Shown: positions 36,091 through 45,179 of the stretch, one piece after another
How positions within the stretch are numbered: the first letter of the stretch is position 1
How the letters are laid out: each line of letters starts with the position of its first letter
NCBI GenBank assembly: GCA_964507915.1
Contig: CAZDRH010000005.1
Location: forward strand, 206,244-270,243
Source: Amphiplicatus sp964507915
Lineage (GTDB): Bacteria > Pseudomonadota > Alphaproteobacteria > Caulobacterales > Parvularculaceae
DNA length: 64,000 bases
Direction: 5' to 3'
Program-made: the position numbers and the translations under genes
Notes under the pieces: model-generated
Told to the model about the DNA's origin: nothing
The model's database searches: none
What the model saw: only the letters and a program-made list of their open reading frames with translations

Positions 36091-36582
36091 GTCATAATTC
36101 CCCTAAACCCCGAGAGCGGGGCCCTTAGCACTGGGGCATGACGCGAAGATTGCAGATCCGTGTCGATTCTACGACGATTGCGCCGCTGTGCGCGGTGGGA
36201 TCGACCGCAAGTCGAGGCGGAACTTTTCGCTTCTTGCCTTGGAGCATTCGGCGCAGGCGGTCGCGCATCACTGGCGGGCCGCACTTGGCGAAAATGACTA
36301 TGGTGTCTCCAATGCCGCGTCATGATTACCGGTAAGTGGTCACTTTTGGATGGTTGGGCCGGCAGAATGGACTTCGTGGCTTAGCCGGAGAATGACGTTC
36401 GGTATCCGGCCGAGCTGGCCGAAACATCGGGCCTTCCACGATCGAAGTCTCGATGCCGAGCTAGACGGATTTGGCTTTCCGGATAATGCTGAAGCGGCGC
36501 GACGCGTGACCGAAGCCGCTGACCTCTCAGGCAGCGCCCAGGGTCAAGGCACGTGCGGAAAGCATCGTGTTAGGAGAATTCC
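36091..36582. other. Intergenic region, no recognised gene
   Basis: It holds the promoter region of the minus-strand receptor gene and the leader of the NTF2-like gene. Short open frames here show no family resemblance. A 20-base stretch at 36507-36526 (tgaccgaagccgctgacctc) recurs with one mismatch at 36584-36603, overlapping the first codons of the NTF2-like gene, as if that gene start had been partly duplicated. Nothing else was identified. Confidence 0.5.
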
Positions 36583-37089
36583 ATGACCGAAGCCGCTGGC
36601 CTCCTGCTCCTTCTCGGGATTCTCGCGTTGGAGCCTGACGTGTCGGTACAGCGGCCGAGTACCGACGCTGCCGCGCCTCAGGCTGCCGCCTTTATTCCAA
36701 CAACGCCCGATCAGGCGGCCTTACTCGCCGCCGACGCGGCGCAGCGTTCCGCCGTCGCCGAAGTCGATCTCGCCGCCATCCGGGCTGGTGCGCATCCCAA
36801 CCTCCGGGTGAACGCGCCCAACAACCGCATTCTCACCCGCGACGACCTGGTGAGGATGGTGGGTTCAGGAGAAATACGGAACGAGGTGTTCGAGCGCGTC
36901 CCGGAGGAAGTGATCGTCACCGGCGATGTCGGTGTCGTCATGGGTCGAGAGACTGTCTATCCTGGAGCGGACAGTGAGCAAGCCCGCATGTATGGCCGCC
37001 GCACGCTCAATCGCCGCTACACGAACATCTATTTGCGCGAAGGCGGTGTTTGGCGGCACCTGGCGCGGCATGCAAACGTGATCCGATAA
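36583..37089 (+). CDS. NTF2-like / SnoaL-type protein, possibly exported
   Basis: A 168-aa protein whose C-terminal two thirds has the cone-shaped NTF2/DUF4440 pattern: 'NRILTRDDLVRMVGSGEI', 'VIVTGDVGVVMGRETV' and 'TNIYLREGGVWRHLARHANV'. A hydrophobic N-terminus ('GLLLLLGILAL') may be a signal peptide. Family members are varied (isomerases, cyclases, ligand binders), and no catalytic residues point to one activity. The start follows a taggaga ribosome site. The gene stands alone, with gene-poor DNA on both sides. Confidence 0.7.
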   Translation: MTEAAGLLLLLGILALEPDVSVQRPSTDAAAPQAAAFIPTTPDQAALLAADAAQRSAVAEVDLAAIRAGAHPNLRVNAPNNRILTRDDLVRMVGSGEIRNEVFERVPEEVIVTGDVGVVMGRETVYPGADSEQARMYGRRTLNRRYTNIYLREGGVWRHLARHANVIR

Positions 37090-37618
37090 GCCAATCCCAC
37101 CATTTTGTGGGAAGGCGCCAGCGCCATACGCCAGGCCAGGCGTTTGGATCCTTGCGCAAAGGCAGGCGTTTGCTGTCCTTGAGAAATAGCGCGATGCGGC
37201 AGGGGCTGCTGTCGATGGAAACGCAATGTTCCGGCGCGCCCACAGCGAAGGTCGTCAACCGGCAGGTGCGCGGCTCTGCAATATGACGCCGGCTGTCTTG
37301 ATGTTCGCTGGCGGCGCGGCAGCCGGAGCTTTTGCCGTGGAGGCTTGGTGGTTTTGGTGCTGCCCTTCACCCATGGCAGTGCTCGATTTGTTCGCAATGC
37401 GAACCATCTCTTGAGGCCGGCGATCGGCCCCCCATTCATCTGCTCCTGGAGCGCATTTTACATAACTCGGCGTAACTCTGCTGGTCGCGCATCAAACGTG
37501 ATCGACAACCCTAGAATTCGAAAGACGCAATCCAGATTTCGTTAGCGCTTGAAAAGCTAGGGCTTTGACGGGCGCAATCGCAGACGACGGCTTAATGCGC
37601 TCGAGGAGCCATGTAGGC
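37090..37618. other. Intergenic region, no recognised gene
   Basis: About 530 bases between the NTF2-like gene and the DUF1800 gene. Open frames exist on both strands but have no recognisable family, ribosome site or consistent codon bias. The minus strand may hold eroded insertion-sequence material, which I could not assign. The last 100 bases are less GC-rich and should hold the promoter of the DUF1800/DUF1501 pair. Confidence 0.45.
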
Positions 37619-39538
37619 ATGACCCATAGCGGCGAAACATCGGCGTGCGGAGCAGGCAATCCAGATATTGAAGCGTCAGGCGGCGACCTGACTTCGAGAT
37701 CAATACCTTTCTGCTCGAATCAGCATCTGCAACGGCGCACAGTGCTCGCGCTCGCCGCTTCGGCGTCGGCGTTAGCGTCTTGTGCGGCGCCGGCAGACGT
37801 CGCACCGACGCCCGCTCCTACGCCGACCCCGACACCTACCCCAACCCCCACTCCGACCCCGACGCCACCGCCCATCACCCCGACTCCGGCGCCCAGCTTT
37901 CCTAACACGCGTGCGCAGGCCTCACGGTTCCTGGCCCAGGCGACGCTCGGCGCCGCTAATACGGACATCGATCGCGTCATGCAGGTCGGATACGCCGCCT
38001 GGCTCGACGAGCAGATGGCCTTGCCTGTTCAGCACAATCACGCCCGCTTCGTGCGCGACCGCGCCGCGCGCAAAACGGGACAATATGCGAACAGGCCCGA
38101 AGTTATTGACGTCAATGAATCCATGTGGATCGGCATGATGAAGTCCGATCTCCTGCGCCAGCGCGTGATGTTTGCGCTCTCGCAGCTCTTCGTCATCAGC
38201 CTGAGAGACGGCTCGACCTATTATCAGGGCAGCGGGCTCGCCGCCTATGTCGACATGCTCTACGAGAACGGTTTCGGCAATTGGCGCAACCTTATCGAGG
38301 GCGTCGCCCGATCGTCCGCCATGGGCGCATTTCTCTCCCACATTTACAACCGCAAGGAAAACCCCGCGACGGGGGCGGTTCCCGACCAGAACTTCGCCCG
38401 CGAGGTGATGCAGCTCTTCTCGATCGGCTTGTGGGAGCTCAATCGCGACGGCACGCGCAAGCTCGACGGGCAAGGACAACCCATCGCGACCTATACGCGC
38501 GACGACGTCATCGGCGCGTCGCGGGTCCTGACGGGCTGGGCCTATGATACGGCGACGACCACTGAATGGAACAACGGTTATCAATTCTGGGCGGCGGCCG
38601 ACATGCCGATCCAGGAACGGCCGATGCGCGCTTTTCCCGCTTACCACTCGACCAGCGAAAAGCGGTTCCTCGGCGTCGTCATCCCGGCGACGACCAATCC
38701 CGATCCGGTCGGCAACCTCCAGATCCTGCTGGATCGGCTGTTCAATCATCCGAACACGGCGCCGTTCTTCTGTAAGCAGATGATCCAGAGGCTGGTGACG
38801 AGCAATCCCAGTCCGGCCTATGTGACGCGCGTCGTCACTGTCTTTGAAAACAACGGCCAGGGCGTGCGCGGCGACCTCAAGGCGGTGTTCAAGGCCATCT
38901 TGCTCGACGACGAGGCGCGCAGCGACGTCATGCTGAACGAGCCGACGTTCGGGCGGCCGCGCGAACAGATCATCCGCATGTGCAATGTCATGCGCGCCTT
39001 CAAGGCGGCCCCAGGGGTCGATCCTCTCGGATTTGGAATACCGCTGTGGTTATACGATCGCAGAAAGGGCCTGTGGCAGACGCCGCTGGGCGCTTTGACA
39101 GTTTTCAATTTTTTCTATCCCGACCACGCCCCGCCCAATACGGAGGTGAGCCGTCGCGGCCTTGTGGCGCCGGAACTGCAAATCGTCACGCAGTCTTCGG
39201 CGAGCGACACGGAATGGTTCTTCCGCGACATGCTGCAAAACAACGGCCTCGCCGATTGCTGCTCCACACAGCAGCGAAACACCTATTTCCTGCGGCTCGA
39301 TTACGCCGAGTGGCTGCCGCTCGTCAGCGACCCGCCGCGATTGACCGACAGGCTCAATGAACTCTTCATGTCCGGGCAGATGTCGACGAATCTCAGAAAC
39401 GCCATCATCGGCGGCATGAACGCGCGCAACCAATCGCAGTCGGAAACCAGCGGCATTACGCGCGGCGTCGCTCAAATCAAATTGGCCGAAGCGGTGGGCC
39501 TCATGCTTCTGTCTCCCGAATACGTCATCCAGAAGTGA
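37619..39538 (+). CDS. DUF1800 family protein, exported
   Basis: A 639-aa DUF1800 protein. The N-terminus has a twin-arginine-like signal ('QRRTVLALAASASALASCA') with a possible lipobox at 'LASC', then a Pro-Thr dipeptide linker (encoded around 37805-37890) and the DUF1800 core: 'SRFLAQATLGAANTDIDRVM', 'YAAWLDEQMALP', 'LRQRVMFALSQLFVIS', 'NFAREVMQLFSIGLWELN' and 'LLSPEYVIQK'. Biochemical function is unknown; the family nearly always sits beside DUF1501, as here (stop 10 bases before the next start). The ATG at 37619 with gaggag ahead was chosen; the frame extends 18 codons upstream. Confidence 0.85.
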   Translation: MTHSGETSACGAGNPDIEASGGDLTSRSIPFCSNQHLQRRTVLALAASASALASCAAPADVAPTPAPTPTPTPTPTPTPTPTPPPITPTPAPSFPNTRAQASRFLAQATLGAANTDIDRVMQVGYAAWLDEQMALPVQHNHARFVRDRAARKTGQYANRPEVIDVNESMWIGMMKSDLLRQRVMFALSQLFVISLRDGSTYYQGSGLAAYVDMLYENGFGNWRNLIEGVARSSAMGAFLSHIYNRKENPATGAVPDQNFAREVMQLFSIGLWELNRDGTRKLDGQGQPIATYTRDDVIGASRVLTGWAYDTATTTEWNNGYQFWAAADMPIQERPMRAFPAYHSTSEKRFLGVVIPATTNPDPVGNLQILLDRLFNHPNTAPFFCKQMIQRLVTSNPSPAYVTRVVTVFENNGQGVRGDLKAVFKAILLDDEARSDVMLNEPTFGRPREQIIRMCNVMRAFKAAPGVDPLGFGIPLWLYDRRKGLWQTPLGALTVFNFFYPDHAPPNTEVSRRGLVAPELQIVTQSSASDTEWFFRDMLQNNGLADCCSTQQRNTYFLRLDYAEWLPLVSDPPRLTDRLNELFMSGQMSTNLRNAIIGGMNARNQSQSETSGITRGVAQIKLAEAVGLMLLSPEYVIQK

Positions 39539-39548
39539 GGTGTCCGCC

Positions 39549-40883
39549 ATGACCCACGACGAATCGCGCAGACGCTTTCTTCGGTCCGCCTCTCTGCTGG
39601 CGACCACGCCCCTCGCCCTCAATCTGGCGGTGATGTCAAACGCGGCCGCCCAGACGGCGAACGACTATCGGGCGCTTGTCTGCCTCTATCTCGGCGGCGG
39701 CAATGACCATTTCAGCACCTTCGTGCCGTTCGACACGACTTCATTCAACCAGTATTCCGCAATACGCGGCGGGCTCGCGCTCGCACGACCGGCTTCTGGC
39801 GCGCTGGCGACCACGCGCCCGCAGAACGGGCGTCAGATCGCCTTGAGCGACGAGCTTGCAGGCGTGAAGGGCCTCTACGATCAGGGCCGCGTCGCGGTGC
39901 TTTCCAGCGTTGGGCCTTTGACGGCGCCGTCGACGAAGTCGGACCTCCTCGCCGGGCGCGTCGCCTATCCGCGACAGATCGGTTCGCACAATGATCAAGC
40001 CAATCTCTGGCTGACGCTTGGCGGGAATAACCCTCTCGGCTGGGGCGGCCGCATCGGCGACGCTGTGGCCTCGCTCAACGGCAGAGCGAACCTGACGACG
40101 ATCAGCGGCAATGGCGGATACACCGTGTATTTGGTCGGAGAGCAGACGTCGTTTTTCGTCGTCAGCGACGGGGGCATTCCCTCCGCGTTCTTTGACGGCG
40201 ACGTCAACAAATCGGCGGCGGTCCTCGGCGGCGGTTCGGCGCAACGCGCCAATCTTCTCGAAAAGGCCTATGTGCAAACCCATGAAGGCCTGCGCGACGG
40301 GGCGGCGCTCTTGCAGTCGAACGCAGTCGCGGAAGGCAGCCTCGCCGCGCCGCCGAGCCAGAATGTACTTGCCGGCCAATTGCTCACCGTCGCGCGGATC
40401 GCCGGCGCCCATCAGGCGCTCGGCATGCGCCGGCAGGTGTTCTTCGTCGATTATGGCGGATTCGACACTCATAACGGACAGAACGACCGCCACCCGGGCT
40501 TGCTCCGCGGTCTGAACAGCGCGCTCGTCTATTTCGACTCGCTCCTCGGGCAGCTCAATTTGCGCAACAACGTGACCTTGTTCACGACGTCGGAGTTCGG
40601 CCGGACCTATGTCCCCAACGGCGACGGCACGGACCATGGCTGGGGCTCTCATCACCTGATCATGGGCGGGGCCGTGAAGGGCAAAGAAATCTACGGCGCC
40701 CTTCCAGACATGGCGCAGCAAGGGCCCGACATCATCCAGGACAGCCTGATGATACCGACGACAGCCACGGAGCAATATGGCGCGACGCTCGGCAAATGGA
40801 TGGGTCTCAGCGTGAGCCAAATAGACGCGACATTCCCCGATCTGACGCGTTTTGCGAGCCGCGACCTTGGCTTCATGAACTGA
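39549..40883 (+). CDS. DUF1501 family protein with Tat signal
   Basis: A 444-aa DUF1501 protein, in the sulfatase/phosphatase-like alkaline phosphatase superfamily. It carries a clear twin-arginine signal ('SRRRFLRSASLLATTPLAL') and the family motifs 'VCLYLGGGNDHFSTFVP', 'VDYGGFDTHNGQ', 'LFTTSEFGRTYVPNGDGTDH' and 'GWGSHHLIMGGAVKG'. The Asp/His/Ser pattern resembles metal-binding hydrolases, but the substrate is unknown. It follows the DUF1800 gene after 10 bases and would be exported folded; the two probably work together at the cell envelope. The ATG at 39549 gives the typical Tat start; a GTG three codons upstream is possible. Confidence 0.87.
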   Translation: MTHDESRRRFLRSASLLATTPLALNLAVMSNAAAQTANDYRALVCLYLGGGNDHFSTFVPFDTTSFNQYSAIRGGLALARPASGALATTRPQNGRQIALSDELAGVKGLYDQGRVAVLSSVGPLTAPSTKSDLLAGRVAYPRQIGSHNDQANLWLTLGGNNPLGWGGRIGDAVASLNGRANLTTISGNGGYTVYLVGEQTSFFVVSDGGIPSAFFDGDVNKSAAVLGGGSAQRANLLEKAYVQTHEGLRDGAALLQSNAVAEGSLAAPPSQNVLAGQLLTVARIAGAHQALGMRRQVFFVDYGGFDTHNGQNDRHPGLLRGLNSALVYFDSLLGQLNLRNNVTLFTTSEFGRTYVPNGDGTDHGWGSHHLIMGGAVKGKEIYGALPDMAQQGPDIIQDSLMIPTTATEQYGATLGKWMGLSVSQIDATFPDLTRFASRDLGFMN

Positions 40884-40910
40884 TCTCGCGCTTCGGCGTT
40901 GAGCGGGGCG

Positions 40911-41621
40911 TCACGCCCTGCCGAGGCTCGCGCCGCCGTCGACGGACAGAGTCTGCCCAGTGATGAACCCGGCCGAATCCGACGCAAGAAACGCGATCGC
41001 CGCCCCGATCTCAAAAGGCTTGCCGAGGCGCTTCATCGGGATCTGAGCAAGATAGCGCGCTTCGCTTTCGCTACCCGCCGCGTTGTTGGCGCGGAAAAGT
41101 TCCGTTTCCGTCGGACCCGGCGCAACGGCGTTCGCGGTGACGCCTTCGGCCGCGAGCTCGATCGCCATGGTGCGTGTCAGACTTTCGAGGGCGGATTTGG
41201 CCGCCGCATAGCTTGCGCGAAACGGCAAGCCGCGCGTCACGAGGCTCGTCACATTGACGATGCGCCCGAACCGCGCGGCGCGCATCGCAGGCAAGAGGGC
41301 CTGGGTCAATTGCAGCGCGGGCCGCACATTGAGGTCCATCACCGCGTTGTAAGCCGCGAGGTCGACTGAACCGAATTGCTCCTGTTTTGCGACGCCGACA
41401 TTGTTGACGATGCCGAGCACGTCGCCGCGCGCGGCGAGGCGCTGCGCCAGCGCTTCCGTCGCGTCCTTGTCGGAAAGATCGGCTGCGATGAATTCGCCGT
41501 CAAAGCCGTCTTGCGCCTGCCGCGCGACGCCGATGACAGACCACCCGTTTGCGGACAGAGCTTGCGCCGCGGCGCGGCCGATGCCCTTCGATGCGCCCGT
41601 GACGACCATTTTTCTGTTCAT
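40911..41621 (-). CDS. Short-chain dehydrogenase/reductase
   Basis: A 236-aa SDR starting 'MNRKMVVTGASKGIGRAAA', with 'NNVG', catalytic Ser-Tyr-Lys in 'VTSLVTRGLPFRASYAAAKS' and C-terminal 'GQTLSVDGGAS'. A canonical gaggagg ribosome site precedes this start; the frame runs another 30 codons upstream into the GST gene, which is not credible as coding. It is the last gene of the minus-strand redox cluster, 10 bases after the GST gene. Substrate not evident. Confidence 0.87.
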   Translation of the reverse strand: MNRKMVVTGASKGIGRAAAQALSANGWSVIGVARQAQDGFDGEFIAADLSDKDATEALAQRLAARGDVLGIVNNVGVAKQEQFGSVDLAAYNAVMDLNVRPALQLTQALLPAMRAARFGRIVNVTSLVTRGLPFRASYAAAKSALESLTRTMAIELAAEGVTANAVAPGPTETELFRANNAAGSESEARYLAQIPMKRLGKPFEIGAAIAFLASDSAGFITGQTLSVDGGASLGRA

Positions 41622-41631
41622 CCCAACCTCC

Positions 41632-42261
41632 TCAAGCCGCCAGCGCGGTCGTACGCGCGATGGCGCGCTGGAACGCCGGGCGCGCTTCAAGCTTTTCGTA
41701 CCAGCGTGCAAGATGCGGCGTCGCCGCGAAATTGAACCCGGCGAACTCCCGGCGCCACAGCCATCCGAAATGCGCGATGTCCGCGATCGTCAGCGCGTCG
41801 CCGGCGACGAAAGCCTGCTTTTCGAGGATCCGGTCGAGCAGGCCGAGGATGCGAACGCCTTCAGCACGGAACCGTTCGATCGCGAGCGGAAGGGGTTCGG
41901 GGGCGAATTTGGTGAAATAACCCGCATTGCCGAAAGCGGGCCCGAGACCCGAGGCATGGAAGAACAATTGCTCGAACACACGCGCGCGGGCCGCACCGGA
42001 GGAGGGCAGGAGTTTGCCGGTCTTTTCCGCAAGATAAACGAGGATCGCCGCGCTCTCAGACAGCGTAAGCGGCCCGCCCGCCGCTTCATGATCAATCAAC
42101 ACTGGCACTCTCGCATTGGCGTTTCTGGCGACGAAAGCCGGTTCTTTTTGCGCGCCTGTGCGGATGTTCACCGCATGCAGCACATAAGGCAGGCCGAGTT
42201 CTTCAAGGACGATCGGCACTTTGACACTATTCGGCGTTGAAAAGGCGTAGACTTCAATCAT
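41632..42261 (-). CDS. Glutathione S-transferase family protein
   Basis: A 209-aa GST with an N-terminal thioredoxin-like glutathione-binding domain ('YAFSTPNSVKVPIVLEELGL', 'ARVPVLIDHE', 'LSESAAILVYLAEKTGKLLP') and a C-terminal helical domain ('DALTIADIAHFGWLW'). The 'STPNS' start and 'NARVPVL' resemble the Ure2p/YfcG-like nu class, whose members reduce disulfides or peroxides. An aaggat ribosome site supports MIEVYAF as the start, 6 codons inside the open frame. It sits between the EamA transporter and the SDR in the redox cluster. Confidence 0.88.
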   Translation of the reverse strand: MIEVYAFSTPNSVKVPIVLEELGLPYVLHAVNIRTGAQKEPAFVARNANARVPVLIDHEAAGGPLTLSESAAILVYLAEKTGKLLPSSGAARARVFEQLFFHASGLGPAFGNAGYFTKFAPEPLPLAIERFRAEGVRILGLLDRILEKQAFVAGDALTIADIAHFGWLWRREFAGFNFAATPHLARWYEKLEARPAFQRAIARTTALAA

Positions 42262-42285
42262 GATGTTATCCTTTGGCATTGAACG

Positions 42286-43230
42286 CTATGGCTTAGCGAG
42301 GCGAAAGCGAAACGGCGATTTGACGAGCCCCATGATCGTCAGCAAACCGGCGAGCACGACTGCGACGCCGAGCCCCTGCAGCAAAGTCGGCGTCTCGTGC
42401 GCAATGGGGATGCCGATGATGATGGCGACGGCCGGCACGATGGCGGGAAACACGGCCGCGCGCCCCGCGCCCAAGATCTGAACAGCTCTGGTGAAGGCGA
42501 TGATCGAGACGACGCCCGAAAGAACGCCTTGCAGAAGCACGAGCCCGAGCAGGTCCGTCAGGGGGAGCGACGCGAGCCGTTCCAACCCATGAGCATCCAT
42601 GAACCAGGGCACATAGACCAAGGCGGAGAGCACGGAGACGACAGCGGTCGCCGGTAAGGGCGCGATATTCCATTTCCGCGTCAATGCTGTGAAGAGCGCC
42701 CACATCAATCCGGCGATGACGAACATGAGATCGCCGATCAGGGTCTCCGTCCCGCCGCCGAGCAGGCCCGGGCCGGCGACGACGCCGAGCCCGACGACGA
42801 TGATCCCTGCGCCGATCATCCGTATACGGGTGAAGGCGTCGCCAAGAAGAAGCGCGGCAAGCGCCATGCCGCCGATCGTCAGCGCCGCAGGTTGGAACAC
42901 GGCGCCATGCGCCAGGGGCGCGAAGTTGTAACCGCCGACGCCCATGAAGATGAAGGCCGGTCCGCCGAGGAGCGCCATGATCGCGCCTTTTTTCCAGCCG
43001 ACTCCGGCAAGATGGACGGCGTCATGACGCAAGAGCCATGGCAGCATGATGGCGCCAGCCGTTGCGAACCGGATAAACGCGATGTCTGCCGCCATCAGAC
43101 CCGATGCTGCGCCAGCGCGCGCCGTCGCGAGATAGGCGCCCCAGATGAGCGCGGCGAGGACGCCGAGAGCAATGCCCATGGCGGCAGGCGCGGTCTTGCC
43201 AGCAGATTCAACCGGCGCGTGGCGGATCAT
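42286..43230 (-). CDS. EamA/DMT-family inner-membrane transporter
   Basis: A 314-aa integral membrane protein with ten predicted helices in two repeats of five, as in the drug/metabolite transporter superfamily: 'GIALGVLAALIWGAYLATAR' starts repeat one, 'LIGDLMFVIAGLMWALFTAL' repeat two. Members export or import small metabolites and drugs; substrate not predictable. It lies between the peroxiredoxin and GST genes with gaps of 9 and 24 bases, so it is part of the redox operon. Confidence 0.87.
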   Translation of the reverse strand: MIRHAPVESAGKTAPAAMGIALGVLAALIWGAYLATARAGAASGLMAADIAFIRFATAGAIMLPWLLRHDAVHLAGVGWKKGAIMALLGGPAFIFMGVGGYNFAPLAHGAVFQPAALTIGGMALAALLLGDAFTRIRMIGAGIIVVGLGVVAGPGLLGGGTETLIGDLMFVIAGLMWALFTALTRKWNIAPLPATAVVSVLSALVYVPWFMDAHGLERLASLPLTDLLGLVLLQGVLSGVVSIIAFTRAVQILGAGRAAVFPAIVPAVAIIIGIPIAHETPTLLQGLGVAVVLAGLLTIMGLVKSPFRFRLAKP

Positions 43231-43239
43231 GTCAGGACC

Positions 43240-43905
43240 TCATGCGGCGCGTTGTTGTGCGATGGTTCTCAAGGCTGCAAGGATATCGGCAGGCTCAAGC
43301 CTCTTGCGATAGTCAGTGTCGATGAAGGCGAGCGCGATTGTCCCATCCTGCGCGATCACAAAGGTCGCCGGGATGGGCAGCGTCCAGCTTTCGTCGCCGT
43401 TTCTGTCGGGGAGCGCATGGCCGAACTTCGCGTAGATGGGGCGCAATTCCTCGGCGAGATCGAAGGCGATGCCGAAGGCGCGAGCTGTCTTCGAGCCGGT
43501 ATCGCTGAGCACGGGGAAGGCGAGCGCGTTCTTCTCGGCCGTCGAGAGGCTTTCATCTGGGGTCTGCGGCGAGATGGCGACGAGGCTGGCGCCGAGATCT
43601 TTGAGTTCAGGCAAAGATCTTTGCAGCGCCCGCAGTTCAAGATTGCAATATGGACACCAACCGCCGCGGTAGAAACTCGCTACGACAGGCCCGTTTTTCA
43701 GGAGCGCGGCGAGCGAAACGGCGGCGCCGTGCGCATCGGGAAGAGCGAAATCAGGGGCGGCATCGCCGGCGCGCTTGGCCTTTTCGACGATGCCTGAAGC
43801 TGCAAGGTCGAGGTCGGCGCGCGCCATCATTTCGCGGATTTCGGCGGGCGCCTTACCCATGAATGCGGTGCGGAAGTCCTGGAGTTCTGAAGCGAGCGTG
43901 GTCAT
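43240..43905 (-). CDS. Peroxiredoxin-like AhpC/TSA family protein
   Basis: A 221-aa thioredoxin-fold peroxidase or reductase. The active site is 'FYRGGWCPYCNLELRAL', with C84 and C87 as a CxxC pair, an arrangement found in the AhpC/TSA-like group rather than classical two-Cys peroxiredoxins. 'ISPQTPDESL' and 'FPVLSDTG' are also typical. The first 45 residues are helical and family-specific. The start was placed at the MTTLASEL ATG (gaaag ahead); an ATG five codons earlier is also possible, and the long open frame beyond is antisense to the next gene's end. Confidence 0.85.
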   Translation of the reverse strand: MTTLASELQDFRTAFMGKAPAEIREMMARADLDLAASGIVEKAKRAGDAAPDFALPDAHGAAVSLAALLKNGPVVASFYRGGWCPYCNLELRALQRSLPELKDLGASLVAISPQTPDESLSTAEKNALAFPVLSDTGSKTARAFGIAFDLAEELRPIYAKFGHALPDRNGDESWTLPIPATFVIAQDGTIALAFIDTDYRKRLEPADILAALRTIAQQRAA

Positions 43906-44005
43906 GGGTGAAACTTTCATTCTAGGTCGCGTGAGGTCTGTGGATCTTATGTCGTTTGGCGAAAGGTATTGGCATGGCAAGTCCGCCCTATGCGGCGCCG
44001 CGCCA

Positions 44006-45097
44006 TTACGCCGGATGGAATGGATAGTCAGTGTAGCCATCGGCTCCCCCGCCATAGAGGCGAGCAGGATCGAGGGCGTTGAGGGGAAGATTTTCGGCGA
44101 AGCGGCGCGGCAGATCCGGGTTGGAAATGAAGGGCCGTCCGAACGACGCCGCATCGATCCGCCCAGAGACGATCGCTTCGCGGGCGCGCGCAGCTGTGTA
44201 AGAGCCGTTGCCGATATAGGGGCCGCCAAAGGCTCGCCGCAGCAGGATCGGATCGATGAGCCTGTCATTGGGGTCGCCCCGCGGATCGCTTGGCTCGACG
44301 ACATGAAGATAGGCAAGCTTCCGCTTTCCAAGCTCTGCGGCTGCAAACCCGAATGTCGAGGCCGGATCGCTGTCGCTCATGCCCTGGATGGTGAGGGAGG
44401 GCGACAGGCGAATGCCGACCCTGTCTGCGCCCCACACGTCCGCCACGGCATCCGTGACTTCAAGCGTGAAGCGCGCGCGGTTTTCCACGCCGCCGCCAAA
44501 GGCGTCGGTGCGCCGGTTCGTCCCGTCACGGAGAAACTGGTCGAGCAGATAGCCGTTTGCCGCGTGGATCTCGACGCCGTCGAAACCCGCTTTTTTGGCA
44601 TTCCGCGCCGCGTGTGCGTAGTCTTCGATAATGCCCGGGATCTCATGGGATGCGAGGGCGCGCGGCACGACAAATTCCTGCGGCCCGTTGTAAGTATGGG
44701 CGTGGCCTTCAAAGCCGATCGCGCTGGGCGCCACCGGCAGCTGGCCGCCAGGCTGCAGCGACGGATGGGACACGCGGCCGACATGCCAGAGCTGCAGGAC
44801 GATGCGCCCGCCCGCTTTGTGAACCGCAGACGTCACAAGCCGCCAGCCTTCGACTTGACGGTCCGAGTAAATTCCTGGCGCGCCGGCATAGCCCTTGCCT
44901 TGAGGCGAGATATGCGTCGCTTCGGAAATGATCAGTCCAGCCGCAGCGCGTTGCGCGTAATAGGTCGCCTGGAGCGCGTGGACCGCGTCGTCGGCATCGG
45001 CGCGGGTGCGCGTTAGAGGCGCCATGACGATCCGGTTGGGAGCCTCTATTGCCCCAAAGCGGATGGAAGAAAACAGCGTGTCGTCGTTGTTGTTCAT
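44006..45097 (-). CDS. Old yellow enzyme family alkene reductase
   Basis: A 363-aa FMN-dependent ene-reductase (NemA/XenB-like). Family motifs: 'NRIVMAPLTRTRADADD', 'QLWHVGRVSHPSLQPGG', 'DGVEIHAANGYLLDQFLRDG', 'RTDAFGGGVENRARF', 'ASFGRPFISNPDLPRR'. The HxxN pair (HAAN) binds the substrate oxygen and the Tyr after it donates the proton. It reduces activated double bonds of enones, nitro compounds or electrophiles with NAD(P)H. The start MNNNDD fits family length, 53 codons inside a longer open frame. It belongs to the redox cluster divergent from a LysR regulator. Confidence 0.92.
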   Translation of the reverse strand: MNNNDDTLFSSIRFGAIEAPNRIVMAPLTRTRADADDAVHALQATYYAQRAAAGLIISEATHISPQGKGYAGAPGIYSDRQVEGWRLVTSAVHKAGGRIVLQLWHVGRVSHPSLQPGGQLPVAPSAIGFEGHAHTYNGPQEFVVPRALASHEIPGIIEDYAHAARNAKKAGFDGVEIHAANGYLLDQFLRDGTNRRTDAFGGGVENRARFTLEVTDAVADVWGADRVGIRLSPSLTIQGMSDSDPASTFGFAAAELGKRKLAYLHVVEPSDPRGDPNDRLIDPILLRRAFGGPYIGNGSYTAARAREAIVSGRIDAASFGRPFISNPDLPRRFAENLPLNALDPARLYGGGADGYTDYPFHPA

Positions 45098-45179
45098 GGA
45101 TGGGCTCCTTTGCGACGCAGAAGCGGCTGACTGTCGGTAGGGGCGACGGGAGCGCCTTGCAGCGCTCCCGCTTCGCCGA

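Noticed and set aside
37007..37439. Minus-strand open frames in the gap before the DUF1800 gene, considered as transposase remnant
   Set aside because: I could not match them to any insertion-sequence family, so they are described only as unexplained intergenic DNA.
37800..37895. Short tandem repeat of CC-ACC/CC-GAC type units
   Set aside because: It is the coding sequence of a Pro-Thr linker in the exported DUF1800 protein, not a CRISPR or independent repeat element.
40906..40918. gggcgt-c-acgccc inverted repeat at the end of the SDR gene, considered as terminator
   Set aside because: A one-base spacer leaves no loop, it overlaps coding sequence, and no T-run follows.
43906..44346. Long N-terminal extension of the peroxiredoxin-like gene
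   Set aside because: It reads antisense-like residues across the end of the old yellow enzyme gene; homology begins only near 43905.
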